NCBI GenBank assembly: GCA_045105115.1
Contig: JBGCDE010000056.1
Span: 35,730 to 99,729, forward strand
Direction of reading: 5' to 3'
From: JAUIET01 sp045105115
Lineage (GTDB): Bacteria; Pseudomonadota; Gammaproteobacteria; Pseudomonadales; JAUIET01
Length of the DNA stretch: 64,000 nt
This document shows positions 54,716 to 63,669 of this stretch, in pieces. The position numbers and the translations under genes were made by a program. A model generated the notes under the pieces. That model worked only from the letters and a program-made list of their open reading frames with translations, made no database searches and was not told the origin of the DNA. Positions within the stretch are counted from its first letter, which is position 1. Every line of letters begins with the position of its first letter.

Positions 54716-56129
54716 CAAAGACAGCGAACTGGTTTGGGTAGTCGACGACGACAAGTCGATTCGCTGGGTGCTGGAGAAATCCTTGCAGGCCGATGGAATA
54801 CAAACCGAAAGCTTCAGCGAAGGAACTACTATACTCCACCGCCTCTCACGCGAACGGCCTGCCGCTATCATTAGCGACATTCGTATGCCGGGTATTGACG
54901 GCCTTGAGCTTCTGGCAGAAATCAGCGCTGCTTATCCCGAATTACCCGTGATTATCACCACCGCGCATTCCGACCTGGAGAGCGCAGTAGCTTCATATAA
55001 AGGCGGCGCTTTCGAGTATTTACCAAAACCGTTTGACGTTGATGACGCTGTGGCCGTTACGCGTCGTGCTTTAGCACACAGTCGTGAGCAACGAAATTTT
55101 GTACCGGCAATACCCGACTATCAAGAAACCGAAATTAGTGGCGAAGCACCGGCCATGCAGGAAGTGTTTCGCGCTATTGGGCGCTTGTCACGCTCACACA
55201 TGACGGTACTTATTAATGGCGAATCTGGCACAGGTAAAGAACTGGTTGCCCAGGCCTTACATAATCACAGCCCGCGCAGCACCCAACCATTTATTGCACT
55301 TAATATGGCAGCCATTCCAAAAGACCTGATGGAATCGGAATTGTTTGGCCATGAAAAAGGGGCTTTCACAGGTGCCACTGCGCAACGCGTCGGCCGTTTC
55401 GAACAGGCCAATGGCGGCACGCTGTTTCTAGATGAAATTGGCGACATGCCATCGGATACCCAAACGCGTTTATTGCGTGTGTTAGCCGACGGCCAGTTCT
55501 ATCGTGTAGGCGGGCACACACCGGTAAGCGTGGACGTGCGCATAATTGCGGCTACGCATCAAAAGTTGGAGCAACTAGTCAGCGAGCGAAGTTTTCGCGA
55601 AGATCTGTTTCACCGCTTGAACGTCATACGCGTTCACTTGCCGCCCTTGCGTGAACGTCGCGAAGACATACCGAAGTTAATGAATCACTTTTTTCAACTC
55701 GCCGCTGAAGAACTCAATGTGGAACGCAAAGTGCTCACTACAGAGTGTGAGCAGGCGCTATGCAACCTGGCTTGGCAGGGTAATGTTCGCCAACTGGAAA
55801 ACACTTGTCGGTGGCTGACAGTAATGGCCAGTGGTCGAGAAGTATTGCTAAGCGATTTACCCCCGGAATTAAAAACTGGGTCCAGTGAGGCCGACACAGA
55901 AAACGAACAATGGCCAAAACTGTTGCGACGTTGGGCCGACCAGCAGTTACAGTCTGGCAAGTCACAAATACTAGACCAGGCTGTGCCTGACTTTGAACGC
56001 GTAATGATTGAAGCCGCTTTGCATTACACCCAGGGCCGGCGCCGCGATGCTTCAGAGGTTTTAGGCTGGGGAAGAAATACGTTGACTCGAAAAATCAATG
56101 AGCTTGGCATGGACAGCGACGAACAATAA
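54693..56129 (+). CDS. ntrC: nitrogen regulator NtrC (GlnG), sigma-54 activator
   Basis: A 478-residue activator: receiver domain (1-125) with phospho-acceptor Asp62 in SDIRMPG, AAA+ domain with GESGTGKE (near 175) and the sigma-54 contact loop GAFTGA (near 222), and a C-terminal Fis-type HTH (about 435-475: GRRRDASEVLGWGRNTLTRKI). It activates glnA and other nitrogen genes. ATG 54693 lies inside the end of ntrB and fits the family start; a longer frame exists from 54627. Confidence 0.95.
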   Translation: MNTSTLINKDSELVWVVDDDKSIRWVLEKSLQADGIQTESFSEGTTILHRLSRERPAAIISDIRMPGIDGLELLAEISAAYPELPVIITTAHSDLESAVASYKGGAFEYLPKPFDVDDAVAVTRRALAHSREQRNFVPAIPDYQETEISGEAPAMQEVFRAIGRLSRSHMTVLINGESGTGKELVAQALHNHSPRSTQPFIALNMAAIPKDLMESELFGHEKGAFTGATAQRVGRFEQANGGTLFLDEIGDMPSDTQTRLLRVLADGQFYRVGGHTPVSVDVRIIAATHQKLEQLVSERSFREDLFHRLNVIRVHLPPLRERREDIPKLMNHFFQLAAEELNVERKVLTTECEQALCNLAWQGNVRQLENTCRWLTVMASGREVLLSDLPPELKTGSSEADTENEQWPKLLRRWADQQLQSGKSQILDQAVPDFERVMIEAALHYTQGRRRDASEVLGWGRNTLTRKINELGMDSDEQ

Positions 56130-56131
56130 GT

Positions 56132-56605
56132 ATGTTGAACATTGTTTTGTATGAGCCCGAAATTCCGCCTAACACCGGCAATATAATTCGCCTGTGCGCA
56201 AATACCGGCTTCCACCTGCATTTGATTGAACCACTGGGCTTTGACTGGGACGACAAACGCCTACGCCGCGCGGGGCTGGACTACAGCGAATTTGCTGAAG
56301 TTAGGCGACACGCTAATTGGCAAGCTTTTACTGCGGAACTTGGTGCGCAGCAAAGAGTATTTGCGGTGAGTACAAAAGGCACTACGAACTACTGCGAAGT
56401 AAGTTACCAGGCAGGCGACGTATTGTTATTTGGGCCGGAAACTCGCGGATTACCCGCGAGCATTCTAGACGCCACGCCAAAAGAGCAATGCGTGCGAATA
56501 CCTATGAAGGCAAACAGCCGAAGTTTGAATTTGTCGAACAGTGTGGCGGTACTGGCCTACGAGGCCTGGCGCCAACTGGGTTTCAATCAGGAAACCCAGT
56601 CTTAA
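56132..56605 (+). CDS. trmL: tRNA (cytidine/uridine-2'-O-)-methyltransferase TrmL
   Basis: A 157-residue SPOUT enzyme: MLNIVLYEPEIPPNTGNIIRL at the start, FGPETRGLP in the knot, and RSLNLSNSVAVLAYEAWRQ at the C-terminus. It methylates the 2'-O of the wobble base in tRNA-Leu. It starts two bases after the ntrC stop, so it is probably at the end of the ntrBC unit. It converges with secB. Confidence 0.93.
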   Translation: MLNIVLYEPEIPPNTGNIIRLCANTGFHLHLIEPLGFDWDDKRLRRAGLDYSEFAEVRRHANWQAFTAELGAQQRVFAVSTKGTTNYCEVSYQAGDVLLFGPETRGLPASILDATPKEQCVRIPMKANSRSLNLSNSVAVLAYEAWRQLGFNQETQS

Positions 56606-56618
56606 GACCTGAGCAGAT

Positions 56619-57128
56619 TTAGTGCGCGGTGTTTCCGTCGCCGTTTGCTTCGGCTTCCTGACGCGCCTTTTCCATCGCCTGTTGATAGAAGGCATCAAAA
56701 TTAATTGGCGATAACATCACAGCCGGGAAGCTGCCGCGGGTAACCACACTGTCGATGGCTTCACGCGCATACGGAAACAAAATGCCAGGACAAACGCTGC
56801 CCAACACCTGGTGCAGGTTGTCACCAAAGTTTGCGCACATAAACACACCAGATTGCTGAATTTCAGCAACGTAGGCTGTGGTTTCGTCCTGGGTTGCTGT
56901 TAGCGTAATACGCAGCGACACTTCAAAGTGCTCGTCATCAAGACGATTGCTGCTGGTATTCAGATCAAGATTCATTTTGGGCTGCCAGTTCGCAGTACCA
57001 GTGAATACTTCGGCGCCATTGGGCACTTCAAAGCTCAAGTCTTTGACGTAAATACGCTTTAAGGCAAATTGTTGCTCTGTGCCTGCTTGCGCTTGTGCGG
57101 CGGCCTCTGGAGTTTGCTCGTCAGCCAT
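56619..57128 (-). CDS. secB: protein-export chaperone SecB
   Basis: A 169-residue SecB: QFALKRIYVKDLSFEVP, NLDLNTSS, and the conserved LGSVCPGILFPYAREAIDS with PAVMLSPINFDAFY. It holds pre-proteins unfolded and delivers them to SecA. The Ala/Gln-rich N-terminal tail is a little longer than in E. coli. GGAGAAT precedes ATG 57128. It follows grxC and yibN on the same strand, the usual order in gammaproteobacteria. Confidence 0.95.
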   Translation of the reverse strand: MADEQTPEAAAQAQAGTEQQFALKRIYVKDLSFEVPNGAEVFTGTANWQPKMNLDLNTSSNRLDDEHFEVSLRITLTATQDETTAYVAEIQQSGVFMCANFGDNLHQVLGSVCPGILFPYAREAIDSVVTRGSFPAVMLSPINFDAFYQQAMEKARQEAEANGDGNTAH

Positions 57129-57156
57129 GTTTAATATTCTCCGATGGAAGTAGTGT

Positions 57157-57435
57157 TTAATTTACAGGGTATAAATAGGAATCAAGTTTGCCACTGTCGT
57201 GCAAACCGTACAGTTCGTCACAGCCGCCAATATGCGTGTCGCCAATCCAGATTTGCGGCACGGTATTGCGCCCGCTCTCCTGGGCCATTTGTTGGCGCAG
57301 CTGAGGTTGTGCGTCTACCGCAATGTCTTCATAAGCCAGCTTGTGGTGTTCAAACAAGCGCCGCGCGGCCACACAAAACGGGCAAAATTGGGTGCTGTAC
57401 ATACGAATAGGGGCATGTTCGGTTTTGTCGTTCAT
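57157..57435 (-). CDS. grxC: glutaredoxin 3 (GrxC)
   Basis: A 92-residue glutaredoxin: MYSTQFCPFCVAARRL with the CPFC active site (the family norm is CPYC), RNTVPQIWIGDTHIGGCDELYGL carrying the cis-Pro and GG motifs for glutathione binding. It reduces disulfides and glutathione mixed disulfides. ATG 57435 shares bases with the stop of the rhodanese gene (TGATG), so translation is coupled. secB follows 28 bp later. Confidence 0.92.
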   Translation of the reverse strand: MNDKTEHAPIRMYSTQFCPFCVAARRLFEHHKLAYEDIAVDAQPQLRQQMAQESGRNTVPQIWIGDTHIGGCDELYGLHDSGKLDSYLYPVN

Positions 57436-57851
57436 CAGGCTTTTACGACCGGCATCTGCGAAGACTGCCATTCAGCCATGCCGCCACTAAGCTTTGAGAC
57501 ATTTTCAAAGCCCGATGCTTTCAGTATTTTGCTCACCATGCCGGCGTGCTGGCCAAAACGGCACACCACAATCACAGGCTTTTGCTTATGCTTTTCTATT
57601 TGGGTGAGCTGCGCAGACACCTTGGCGTGCGGAATGTTAAGCGCACCCACAATGTGGCCTTCCGAGTAATCTTTGCTGTCTCGAACGTCCAGCACCAGAC
57701 CCTCTTCATTATTCACCAGGGCGGTAAGTTCCGAAGGCGACAATGACGCACCACCCCGGCGGGTTTCATGCATTACCAGCATGAACACGAATGCCATCAT
57801 GATGGAAACCATCAACCATTCCTGGCTGACAAACTGTAAGAACTCGGCCAT
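57435..57851 (-). CDS. yibN: YibN-like membrane-anchored rhodanese-domain protein
   Basis: About 138 residues: an N-terminal TM helix (about 11-28), then a rhodanese domain with VLDVRDSKDYSEGHIVGALNIPHA and the active loop VVCRFGQHAG (Cys near 103). The Cys is kept, so sulfur transfer may be possible, although YibN-type proteins often lack it. ATG 57851 gives the usual short N-terminus; an upstream frame extends to 57887. It is the first gene of the yibN-grxC-secB group. Confidence 0.88.
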   Translation of the reverse strand: MAEFLQFVSQEWLMVSIMMAFVFMLVMHETRRGGASLSPSELTALVNNEEGLVLDVRDSKDYSEGHIVGALNIPHAKVSAQLTQIEKHKQKPVIVVCRFGQHAGMVSKILKASGFENVSKLSGGMAEWQSSQMPVVKA

Positions 57852-57964
57852 TGTTTTCCTGAATTGTAACGGAGGGTCAATTCCCACCGGGTCAAAGGGC
57901 GGCCAATTATACAGACAATGCCCTATGCTTTAAAATCTACGTTCACCCAATAAAGTCCTAAACC

Positions 57965-59509
57965 ATGCCCGAACAAAAGATACCCACCGTACTGATCATT
58001 CTTGATGGCTGGGGCCACCGCACAGACACCGACCATAACGCCATTTACAGCGCTAATACGCCGGTTTGGGACGATCTTTGGAGCAATGCCCCGCACACGC
58101 TGATTTCAGGCTCAGGCATGGACGTTGGCCTGCCAGACGGTCAAATGGGTAATTCGGAAGTGGGCCATATCAGCCTGGGCTCTGGCCGAATCGTGTATCA
58201 GGCCATCTCGCGCATTGATAAAAGCATCTCAGACGGTGATTTTCAGGAAAATCCGGCGTATTGCGAAGCAATTGATGCAGCAGTAGCCGCCGGCAAAACC
58301 GTGCATATTTTCGGCTTATTATCACCCGGCGGTGTACACAGCCACGAAGACCATATGGCCGCCATGATCGACATGGCCGCCGCACGGGGTGCCGAGAACA
58401 TTCAATTGCATGGCTTTCTGGATGGGCGAGATACGCCACCACGCAGCGCCAAGGCCTCTATTGAGAAAATAGAGGCCTGTTTTGCAAAAGCAGGCAAGGG
58501 CTGCATAGCCTCATTGGTGGGTCGTTATTACGCCATGGACCGCGACAACCGCTGGGACAGAGTGCAACAAGCCTACAACATGCTCACCCAGGGCAGCGCT
58601 GAATACCATGCCGAATCAGCCGCTGATGCCTTGGAGCACGCTTACGCCCGCGACGAAAACGACGAATTCGTGAAACCCAGCTGGATTGGCAATGCCACGC
58701 CGGTAAGTGATGGCGACGCCGTATTGTTTATGAACTTCCGCGCCGACCGCGCCCGCGAAATTACCCGCGCCTTTAGCGAACCCGGCTTTAAGGAATTTGA
58801 GCGCAGTGCGGTTCCTGAATTAACGGCTTTTGTGCAAACCACTGAATACTCGGCAGACTTCGATCTGCCGTGTGCGTACCCGCCCGAGAAAATCAAAAAC
58901 AGCTTTCCGGAATACCTGCAGAACCTGGGTAAAACCCAACTTCGAATTGCCGAGACTGAAAAGTACGCACACGTAACGTTCTTCTTCAGTGGCGGACGCG
59001 AAGATTTGTATGAAGGCGAAAACCGCGAGCTGATTAAATCACCTGACGTGGCCACTTACGACTTGCAGCCAGAGATGAGCGCACCTGAACTGACCGAAAA
59101 ACTGGTAACAGCAATTAAAAGCGGCGACTACGACGCGATTATTTGTAATTACGCCAACGGCGACATGGTTGGTCATACTGGCGTGTTTGACGCCGCAGTT
59201 AAAGCAGTAGAAGCACTGGACAGCTGCATAGAACAAGTAGCCCAAGCGGTGAAAGAGGTTGGCGGCCATTGCCTGATTACGGCCGACCACGGCAACTGCG
59301 AACAGATGAGTGACCCAAGCACCGGCCAGGCACACACTGCGCACACTACTGAGTTAGTGCCACTGGTTTACGTGGGGAATAGCAAGGTGAACTTCATCAA
59401 TGAAACACCGGGTAAGCTCAGTGACGTTGCTCCCTGCTTGCTTGAATTAATGCAACTGCAAGCTCCGGCAGAAATGACCGGAAAATCTTTGTTAAGCATT
59501 CAGCGATAA
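57965..59509 (+). CDS. gpmI: 2,3-bisphosphoglycerate-independent phosphoglycerate mutase
   Basis: A 514-residue metalloenzyme: VLIILDGWGHR at the start (metal Asp), the nucleophilic Ser in GQMGNSEVGH, HGFLDGRDTPP, and ITADHGNCEQM with metal ligands near residue 440. It interconverts 3- and 2-phosphoglycerate using Mn. It heads the gpmI-envC-S41 protease-yibQ cluster shared with many gammaproteobacteria. The SD before ATG 57965 is weak. Confidence 0.96.
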   Translation: MPEQKIPTVLIILDGWGHRTDTDHNAIYSANTPVWDDLWSNAPHTLISGSGMDVGLPDGQMGNSEVGHISLGSGRIVYQAISRIDKSISDGDFQENPAYCEAIDAAVAAGKTVHIFGLLSPGGVHSHEDHMAAMIDMAAARGAENIQLHGFLDGRDTPPRSAKASIEKIEACFAKAGKGCIASLVGRYYAMDRDNRWDRVQQAYNMLTQGSAEYHAESAADALEHAYARDENDEFVKPSWIGNATPVSDGDAVLFMNFRADRAREITRAFSEPGFKEFERSAVPELTAFVQTTEYSADFDLPCAYPPEKIKNSFPEYLQNLGKTQLRIAETEKYAHVTFFFSGGREDLYEGENRELIKSPDVATYDLQPEMSAPELTEKLVTAIKSGDYDAIICNYANGDMVGHTGVFDAAVKAVEALDSCIEQVAQAVKEVGGHCLITADHGNCEQMSDPSTGQAHTAHTTELVPLVYVGNSKVNFINETPGKLSDVAPCLLELMQLQAPAEMTGKSLLSIQR

Positions 59510-59527
59510 GCCACACCCGATAGTACA

Positions 59528-60697
59528 ATGGCCGCCATGCGGTCACCGTACTTAATTCTGCCCATTCGAACCCTGCTCACAGCCCTGTTGCTGAGCGGAT
59601 ACCTTGCATGCGCGTACGGCGACGACATAGAAGACACCTCTGAGAAAATCTCGGTGTTGCAGCAGTCTATTGATGCATTACGCGATCGCATTGACGGCTT
59701 TACCGGCAAACAGGAAGCACTTAAAAAAGACGTACGCGAAGCCGAACAAAAAATAGTCGCCGGTCTTGGCAGAGTGCGCGAGGTTCGTGAGCGCCGCGCT
59801 GAACTAGACGCCCAGATAGCGCAATCCAAACAACGCCAAAGCGCACTTGAAACACAGCGCGACCAACAACAACAGGCCATAAAAGCCGCACTGGTAGACG
59901 CCTACAAACAGGGCAAGCAAAACCGCGTTAAATTAATTCTGAACCAGCAAGACCCTGCCGAGGTCGAACGTTTACTGAAGTACTACGAATACATTAACAA
60001 AGCGCGGCAGAAAAAAATTGACGCGTATTTGGCAACACTACAAGGCATTGTTGAGAGCAAGGTTATTCAGGAAAAGGCCTATGAGAAAATAGCCGCACAG
60101 GCCGAGGTATTGCAAAGCGAATTAACCCAGCTGGAAAGCGCGCAAGAAGAGCGCAAAGTGGCCATAAGCGAGCTTAGCAAACGCATAGGCAGCGACGCTG
60201 ACAAGCTGGCCAATCAAGAGCTTGAGCGCAACCGCTTGCAAAGCCTGCTGAATGAAATTGAACGCGAGGTAGCTGACATTCAGCTGCCCTCTTATGAAGG
60301 CTTGCCGTTTGCAGACCAAAAAGGCCGCATGGCATGGCCGGTAGACGGCAAAGCGCTGAATAAATTTGGCAAGCGCAAGCCAGACAGCCGGGTGCGCTGG
60401 CAAGGCCTGTTGATGGCGGCTAATGAAGGTGACGATATACGCGCTATTCACGACGGGCGCGTGGTGTATGCTGACTGGTTCGCCGGTCAGGGTTTAATGC
60501 TGTTAATTGATCACGGAGAGCGTTTTATGAGCCTGTATGCTCACAATTCGACCATTTTGAAGCAAACCGGTGAGCTAGTCAGCGCTGGCGAGGCCATTGC
60601 CACCGTAGGCAACAGCGGCGGCCAGTCTGAAACCGGCTTGTACTTCGAAATTCGCAGCAAAGGCAAACCCGTTGATCCGGCCAATTGGTGCCGCTAA
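59528..60697 (+). CDS. envC: murein hydrolase activator EnvC
   Basis: A 389-residue periplasmic protein: signal peptide (about 1-34), long coiled coil (about 35-250), and a C-terminal LytM (M23) domain (about 275-388). The catalytic His of active M23 enzymes is missing in GLYFEIRSKG (the family norm HxHFEIR), which fits EnvC as an activator of amidases AmiA/AmiB at the division septum. Two ATGs, at 59528 and 59537, could both start it. It sits 18 bp after gpmI. Confidence 0.92.
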   Translation: MAAMRSPYLILPIRTLLTALLLSGYLACAYGDDIEDTSEKISVLQQSIDALRDRIDGFTGKQEALKKDVREAEQKIVAGLGRVREVRERRAELDAQIAQSKQRQSALETQRDQQQQAIKAALVDAYKQGKQNRVKLILNQQDPAEVERLLKYYEYINKARQKKIDAYLATLQGIVESKVIQEKAYEKIAAQAEVLQSELTQLESAQEERKVAISELSKRIGSDADKLANQELERNRLQSLLNEIEREVADIQLPSYEGLPFADQKGRMAWPVDGKALNKFGKRKPDSRVRWQGLLMAANEGDDIRAIHDGRVVYADWFAGQGLMLLIDHGERFMSLYAHNSTILKQTGELVSAGEAIATVGNSGGQSETGLYFEIRSKGKPVDPANWCR

Positions 60698-60728
60698 TGG
60701 ACGCCTTTGATATCATCGTATTTACTGA

Positions 60729-62135
60729 ATGTATATGGATAAAATTATGCTGAGCCAAAAAAACAGGCTTCTCAAAGTAGTGTTAATGAGCGGACTGCTG
60801 GCCAATGGTATGGCGTGGGCGCAAGATGAAGCTACCGCCGAAGAAACTGCAGAAGCCGCCGCCAAAGAAGCGCAAAAAGCCGCCGCCGAACTGCTGCCGC
60901 TTGAAGACCTGCAAACATTCACCAATGTGTTCGGCCAAATACGCGCCAAATACGTTGACGAAATAGACGACCGTACTCTGCTAAGAAATGCCATCAAGGG
61001 CATGTTAGAAGGCCTTGACCCACATTCAACCTACCTGGACCGCGACTCGTTCAGCGAACTGCAAGAACACACCAGTGGTGAGTTTGGCGGCCTGGGCATG
61101 GAAGTAGGTATGGAAGATGGCTTTGTAAAAGTCATAGCACCAATTGATGACACACCTGCAGAAAAGGCCGGCGTGATGTCTGGCGACCTGATTATCAAAC
61201 TCGACCAGCAAGCCGTGAAAGGCTTAACCCTGCAGGAAGCTGTGAACCTGATGCGCGGCGTGCCGGGTTCAGAAATTGAGCTGACCGTAGTGCGTGAAGG
61301 TGGGCCACCCTTTTTACTCACCCTCAAACGCGACATTATTGCAGTGAAGTCTGTACGTACGCGCATGTTGGAACCGGATTACGGCTACTTACGTATTTCC
61401 CAGTTTCAGGCCAACACCGGCCCTGGCGCTTTGAAAGCCATCAAAAAATTGCGTGAAAAAAATCCTGGGCTTAAAGGTTTGATTCTTGATCTTCGAAACA
61501 ACCCGGGTGGCGTGCTGCAAGCCGCAGTAGACATCTCGGATTTATTTGTTGATGACGGCACTATTGTTTATACAGAAGGCCGCGCCAAAGAAGTTGAAAC
61601 TCGTTTCTCATCAACCACCGGTGACCAAACCGACGGCTTACCTTTGGTTGTGTTGGTGAACGGCGGCTCAGCCTCGGCGTCTGAAATTGTAGCCGGTGCC
61701 TTGCAAGATCATCGCCGCGCGGTGATTGTAGGCACCAAAACTTTCGGCAAGGGTTCCGTACAAAGCGTTTTGCCATTGTCTGAAGAACACGGCATGAAGT
61801 TAACCACAGCGTTGTATTTCACACCGAATGGCCGGTCTATCCAGGCTCAAGGCATTGAGCCAGACATTGTGGTTAAGCCTGCCAAAGTCACCGAGTTAAA
61901 ACCCAATATTTTGAGCATACGTGAAGCGGATCTTAATCGCCGTTTGGATAACGCAAATGGCGACGCCGATGCCACACCAGCAGAGCAAGAGGAAGAAGCA
62001 CCACTGATCACGCGTGATAATCAATTGGCTGAAGCGCTGAACATGCTGAAGAGCATTAGTCTTTTGAATAAGCCGAAGCAGACAATAAATACCGAGGCCG
62101 TCAAGGATATGGCAGCCTCTGACTCGGGCGTGTAA
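60729..62135 (+). CDS. S41 family carboxy-terminal processing peptidase (CtpA-like)
   Basis: A 468-residue periplasmic protease: signal peptide with likely cleavage at MAWA-QD, an N-terminal helical region, a PDZ domain (about 100-190), and a S41 domain with LDLRNNPGGVLQAAVDISDLF, the nucleophile Ser in NGGSASASEI and the general-base Lys in TFGKGSVQ. It trims or degrades envelope proteins. The start is ambiguous among ATG 60729, 60735 and 60747; the last best matches a short signal peptide. It is in the gpmI-envC cluster. Confidence 0.92.
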   Translation: MYMDKIMLSQKNRLLKVVLMSGLLANGMAWAQDEATAEETAEAAAKEAQKAAAELLPLEDLQTFTNVFGQIRAKYVDEIDDRTLLRNAIKGMLEGLDPHSTYLDRDSFSELQEHTSGEFGGLGMEVGMEDGFVKVIAPIDDTPAEKAGVMSGDLIIKLDQQAVKGLTLQEAVNLMRGVPGSEIELTVVREGGPPFLLTLKRDIIAVKSVRTRMLEPDYGYLRISQFQANTGPGALKAIKKLREKNPGLKGLILDLRNNPGGVLQAAVDISDLFVDDGTIVYTEGRAKEVETRFSSTTGDQTDGLPLVVLVNGGSASASEIVAGALQDHRRAVIVGTKTFGKGSVQSVLPLSEEHGMKLTTALYFTPNGRSIQAQGIEPDIVVKPAKVTELKPNILSIREADLNRRLDNANGDADATPAEQEEEAPLITRDNQLAEALNMLKSISLLNKPKQTINTEAVKDMAASDSGV

Positions 62136-62178
62136 ACACTGCCTTTTATCTTACAAGGACGAACCGGATTTAACCCCA

Positions 62179-63048
62179 ATGTTACAGATCAAGCGGCCAC
62201 GGGCATACGGACATGCCCCTGGTCTTCAACTTAAAAGTCTCAGCTTTTCGCTGACCTCTTCCCTAGCCTGCGTACTAACATTCGTGATAAGCGTTATGCC
62301 GCTCGCAAGTCAGGCACAAGAACCAGACGCCCCAGCCATTGTGTTGATCATCGATGATATCGGTAACAACCAGGAGGCGAGTCTGCGCACAGTAAAACTG
62401 CACGGTGAGTTAACCCTGGGCATTTTGCCGCACACGCCCTATGCCGGACGTATTGCCAAGCTGGCAACCGACGCTGGCAAAGAAGTGATTGTTCATGTGC
62501 CCATGAGCAGCATACACGGTGTGAATACTGGGCCTGGCGGGCTTAACGAACTACAAAGTGAACAGAATTTTGTAGAAGTGCTAACGGGCAACCTGGGTGC
62601 CGTGCCTTACGCTCGTGGTGTAAACAACCACATGGGCAGTTCACTGACCCAAAACAACGGCATGATGCAGCTTTTAATGTCAGTGATTGCCGAGCGCGAA
62701 CTGTATTTCATAGACAGCCGCACTTCTGCAAAAACGGTGGCTGCCACCATGGCCGGCCGACACAACATCAAACATCTGAGCCGCGATATATTTTTAGATA
62801 ACACCCCCACTATTGATCACATACATGGCCAATTTCAGAGATTGTTACGCGTAGCTCGCAAACACGGCGTTGCAGTGGCCATAGGCCACCCGCACATGGC
62901 CACTTTGGACTACCTGGAGAGCGTATTGCCCACTTTGGAGGCCTTGGAAAACGTTCGCCTGATAAGCGGTAGCAAAGCCATAGATTTACGCTATCCAGCC
63001 CTTGATATGGCAGACCAGCGGCTTGCCGAGCCCTTAGCCATTCGATAG
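62179..63048 (+). CDS. yibQ: divergent polysaccharide deacetylase family protein (YibQ)
   Basis: A 289-residue exported protein: a signal sequence (hydrophobic stretch about 26-45, ASQA-QE), then PAIVLIIDDIGNNQEASLRTV, VPMSSIHG, RGVNNHMGSSLTQN, YFIDSRTSA and AIGHPHMATLDYL, all YibQ signatures. The fold resembles NodB deacetylases, but activity is unproven. It completes the gpmI-envC-S41-yibQ unit, 43 bp after the protease stop. Confidence 0.9.
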   Translation: MLQIKRPRAYGHAPGLQLKSLSFSLTSSLACVLTFVISVMPLASQAQEPDAPAIVLIIDDIGNNQEASLRTVKLHGELTLGILPHTPYAGRIAKLATDAGKEVIVHVPMSSIHGVNTGPGGLNELQSEQNFVEVLTGNLGAVPYARGVNNHMGSSLTQNNGMMQLLMSVIAERELYFIDSRTSAKTVAATMAGRHNIKHLSRDIFLDNTPTIDHIHGQFQRLLRVARKHGVAVAIGHPHMATLDYLESVLPTLEALENVRLISGSKAIDLRYPALDMADQRLAEPLAIR

Positions 63049-63150
63049 TATTTACCTGCGAGTTGCGCTACCCGAGGCCAACTTTCTTTGCTGTGGTGTT
63101 TACCGCTGTAAGGAAAGGTCGAGTAGTTAAGCAAGATCAACGGAGAGTCT

Positions 63151-63369
63151 ATGATTTCATCATCTCAAACACTGTCGAATAATCGTGCCGGCGAACTGGG
63201 TGGGGTTCCAGAACGCAGCGAACGTATTCTTAGCGATAACGACGAGTGGTTTTTCCATACCCGTGAGGGTGCCGTGGAAGGCCCGTTTGAGAGCCGTAAT
63301 CAGGCCGGCAAAGCAGTAGGGGAATTCCTTGAGTTTCTGTCGCTGGCCACACCTCGAATGCCAATCTAG
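63151..63369 (+). CDS. small DUF6316-like protein, paralogue 1
   Basis: A 72-residue protein with the pattern GELGGVPERSERIL, DEWFFHTREG, EGPFESRNQA, FLEFL. It shows clear similarity to the next gene. I recall this pattern for a small uncharacterised family (DUF6316). No catalytic residues can be named. GGAG precedes ATG 63151. It stands 102 bp behind yibQ. Confidence 0.7.
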   Translation: MISSSQTLSNNRAGELGGVPERSERILSDNDEWFFHTREGAVEGPFESRNQAGKAVGEFLEFLSLATPRMPI

Positions 63370-63426
63370 CAATAAAGCAACTGCACTTAAAAAGGATCAA
63401 GACCAATAGCTTAAGCAGGTGCAGTA

Positions 63427-63669
63427 ATGAAATTAAATCGCGAGGGCGAGCTGGGCAATGTACCCATCCGCTCTGACCGCTTCTTCAGTGCGGATTCCGC
63501 CTGGTATTTCTCAACCAGAGAAGGCACTGCCATAGGGCCTTATGAAAGCAAGCGGCACGCCAGCCGTGGCTTGAATGATTTTCTGGAATTTCTGGGGCTT
63601 GCCAAGCCAAGAATTCTGGCGGCATTCTTTCGCTCATTAGCTGGTAGTTCGCTTCCACCTACCTTTTAG
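63427..63669 (+). CDS. small DUF6316-like protein, paralogue 2
   Basis: An 80-residue paralogue of the preceding gene: REGELGNVPIRSDRFF, AWYFSTREGTAIGPYES, FLEFLGLAKPR, with an extra C-terminal stretch of about 15 residues. The pair looks like a tandem duplication, diverged to roughly half identity. Function is unknown. Confidence 0.7.
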   Translation: MKLNREGELGNVPIRSDRFFSADSAWYFSTREGTAIGPYESKRHASRGLNDFLEFLGLAKPRILAAFFRSLAGSSLPPTF

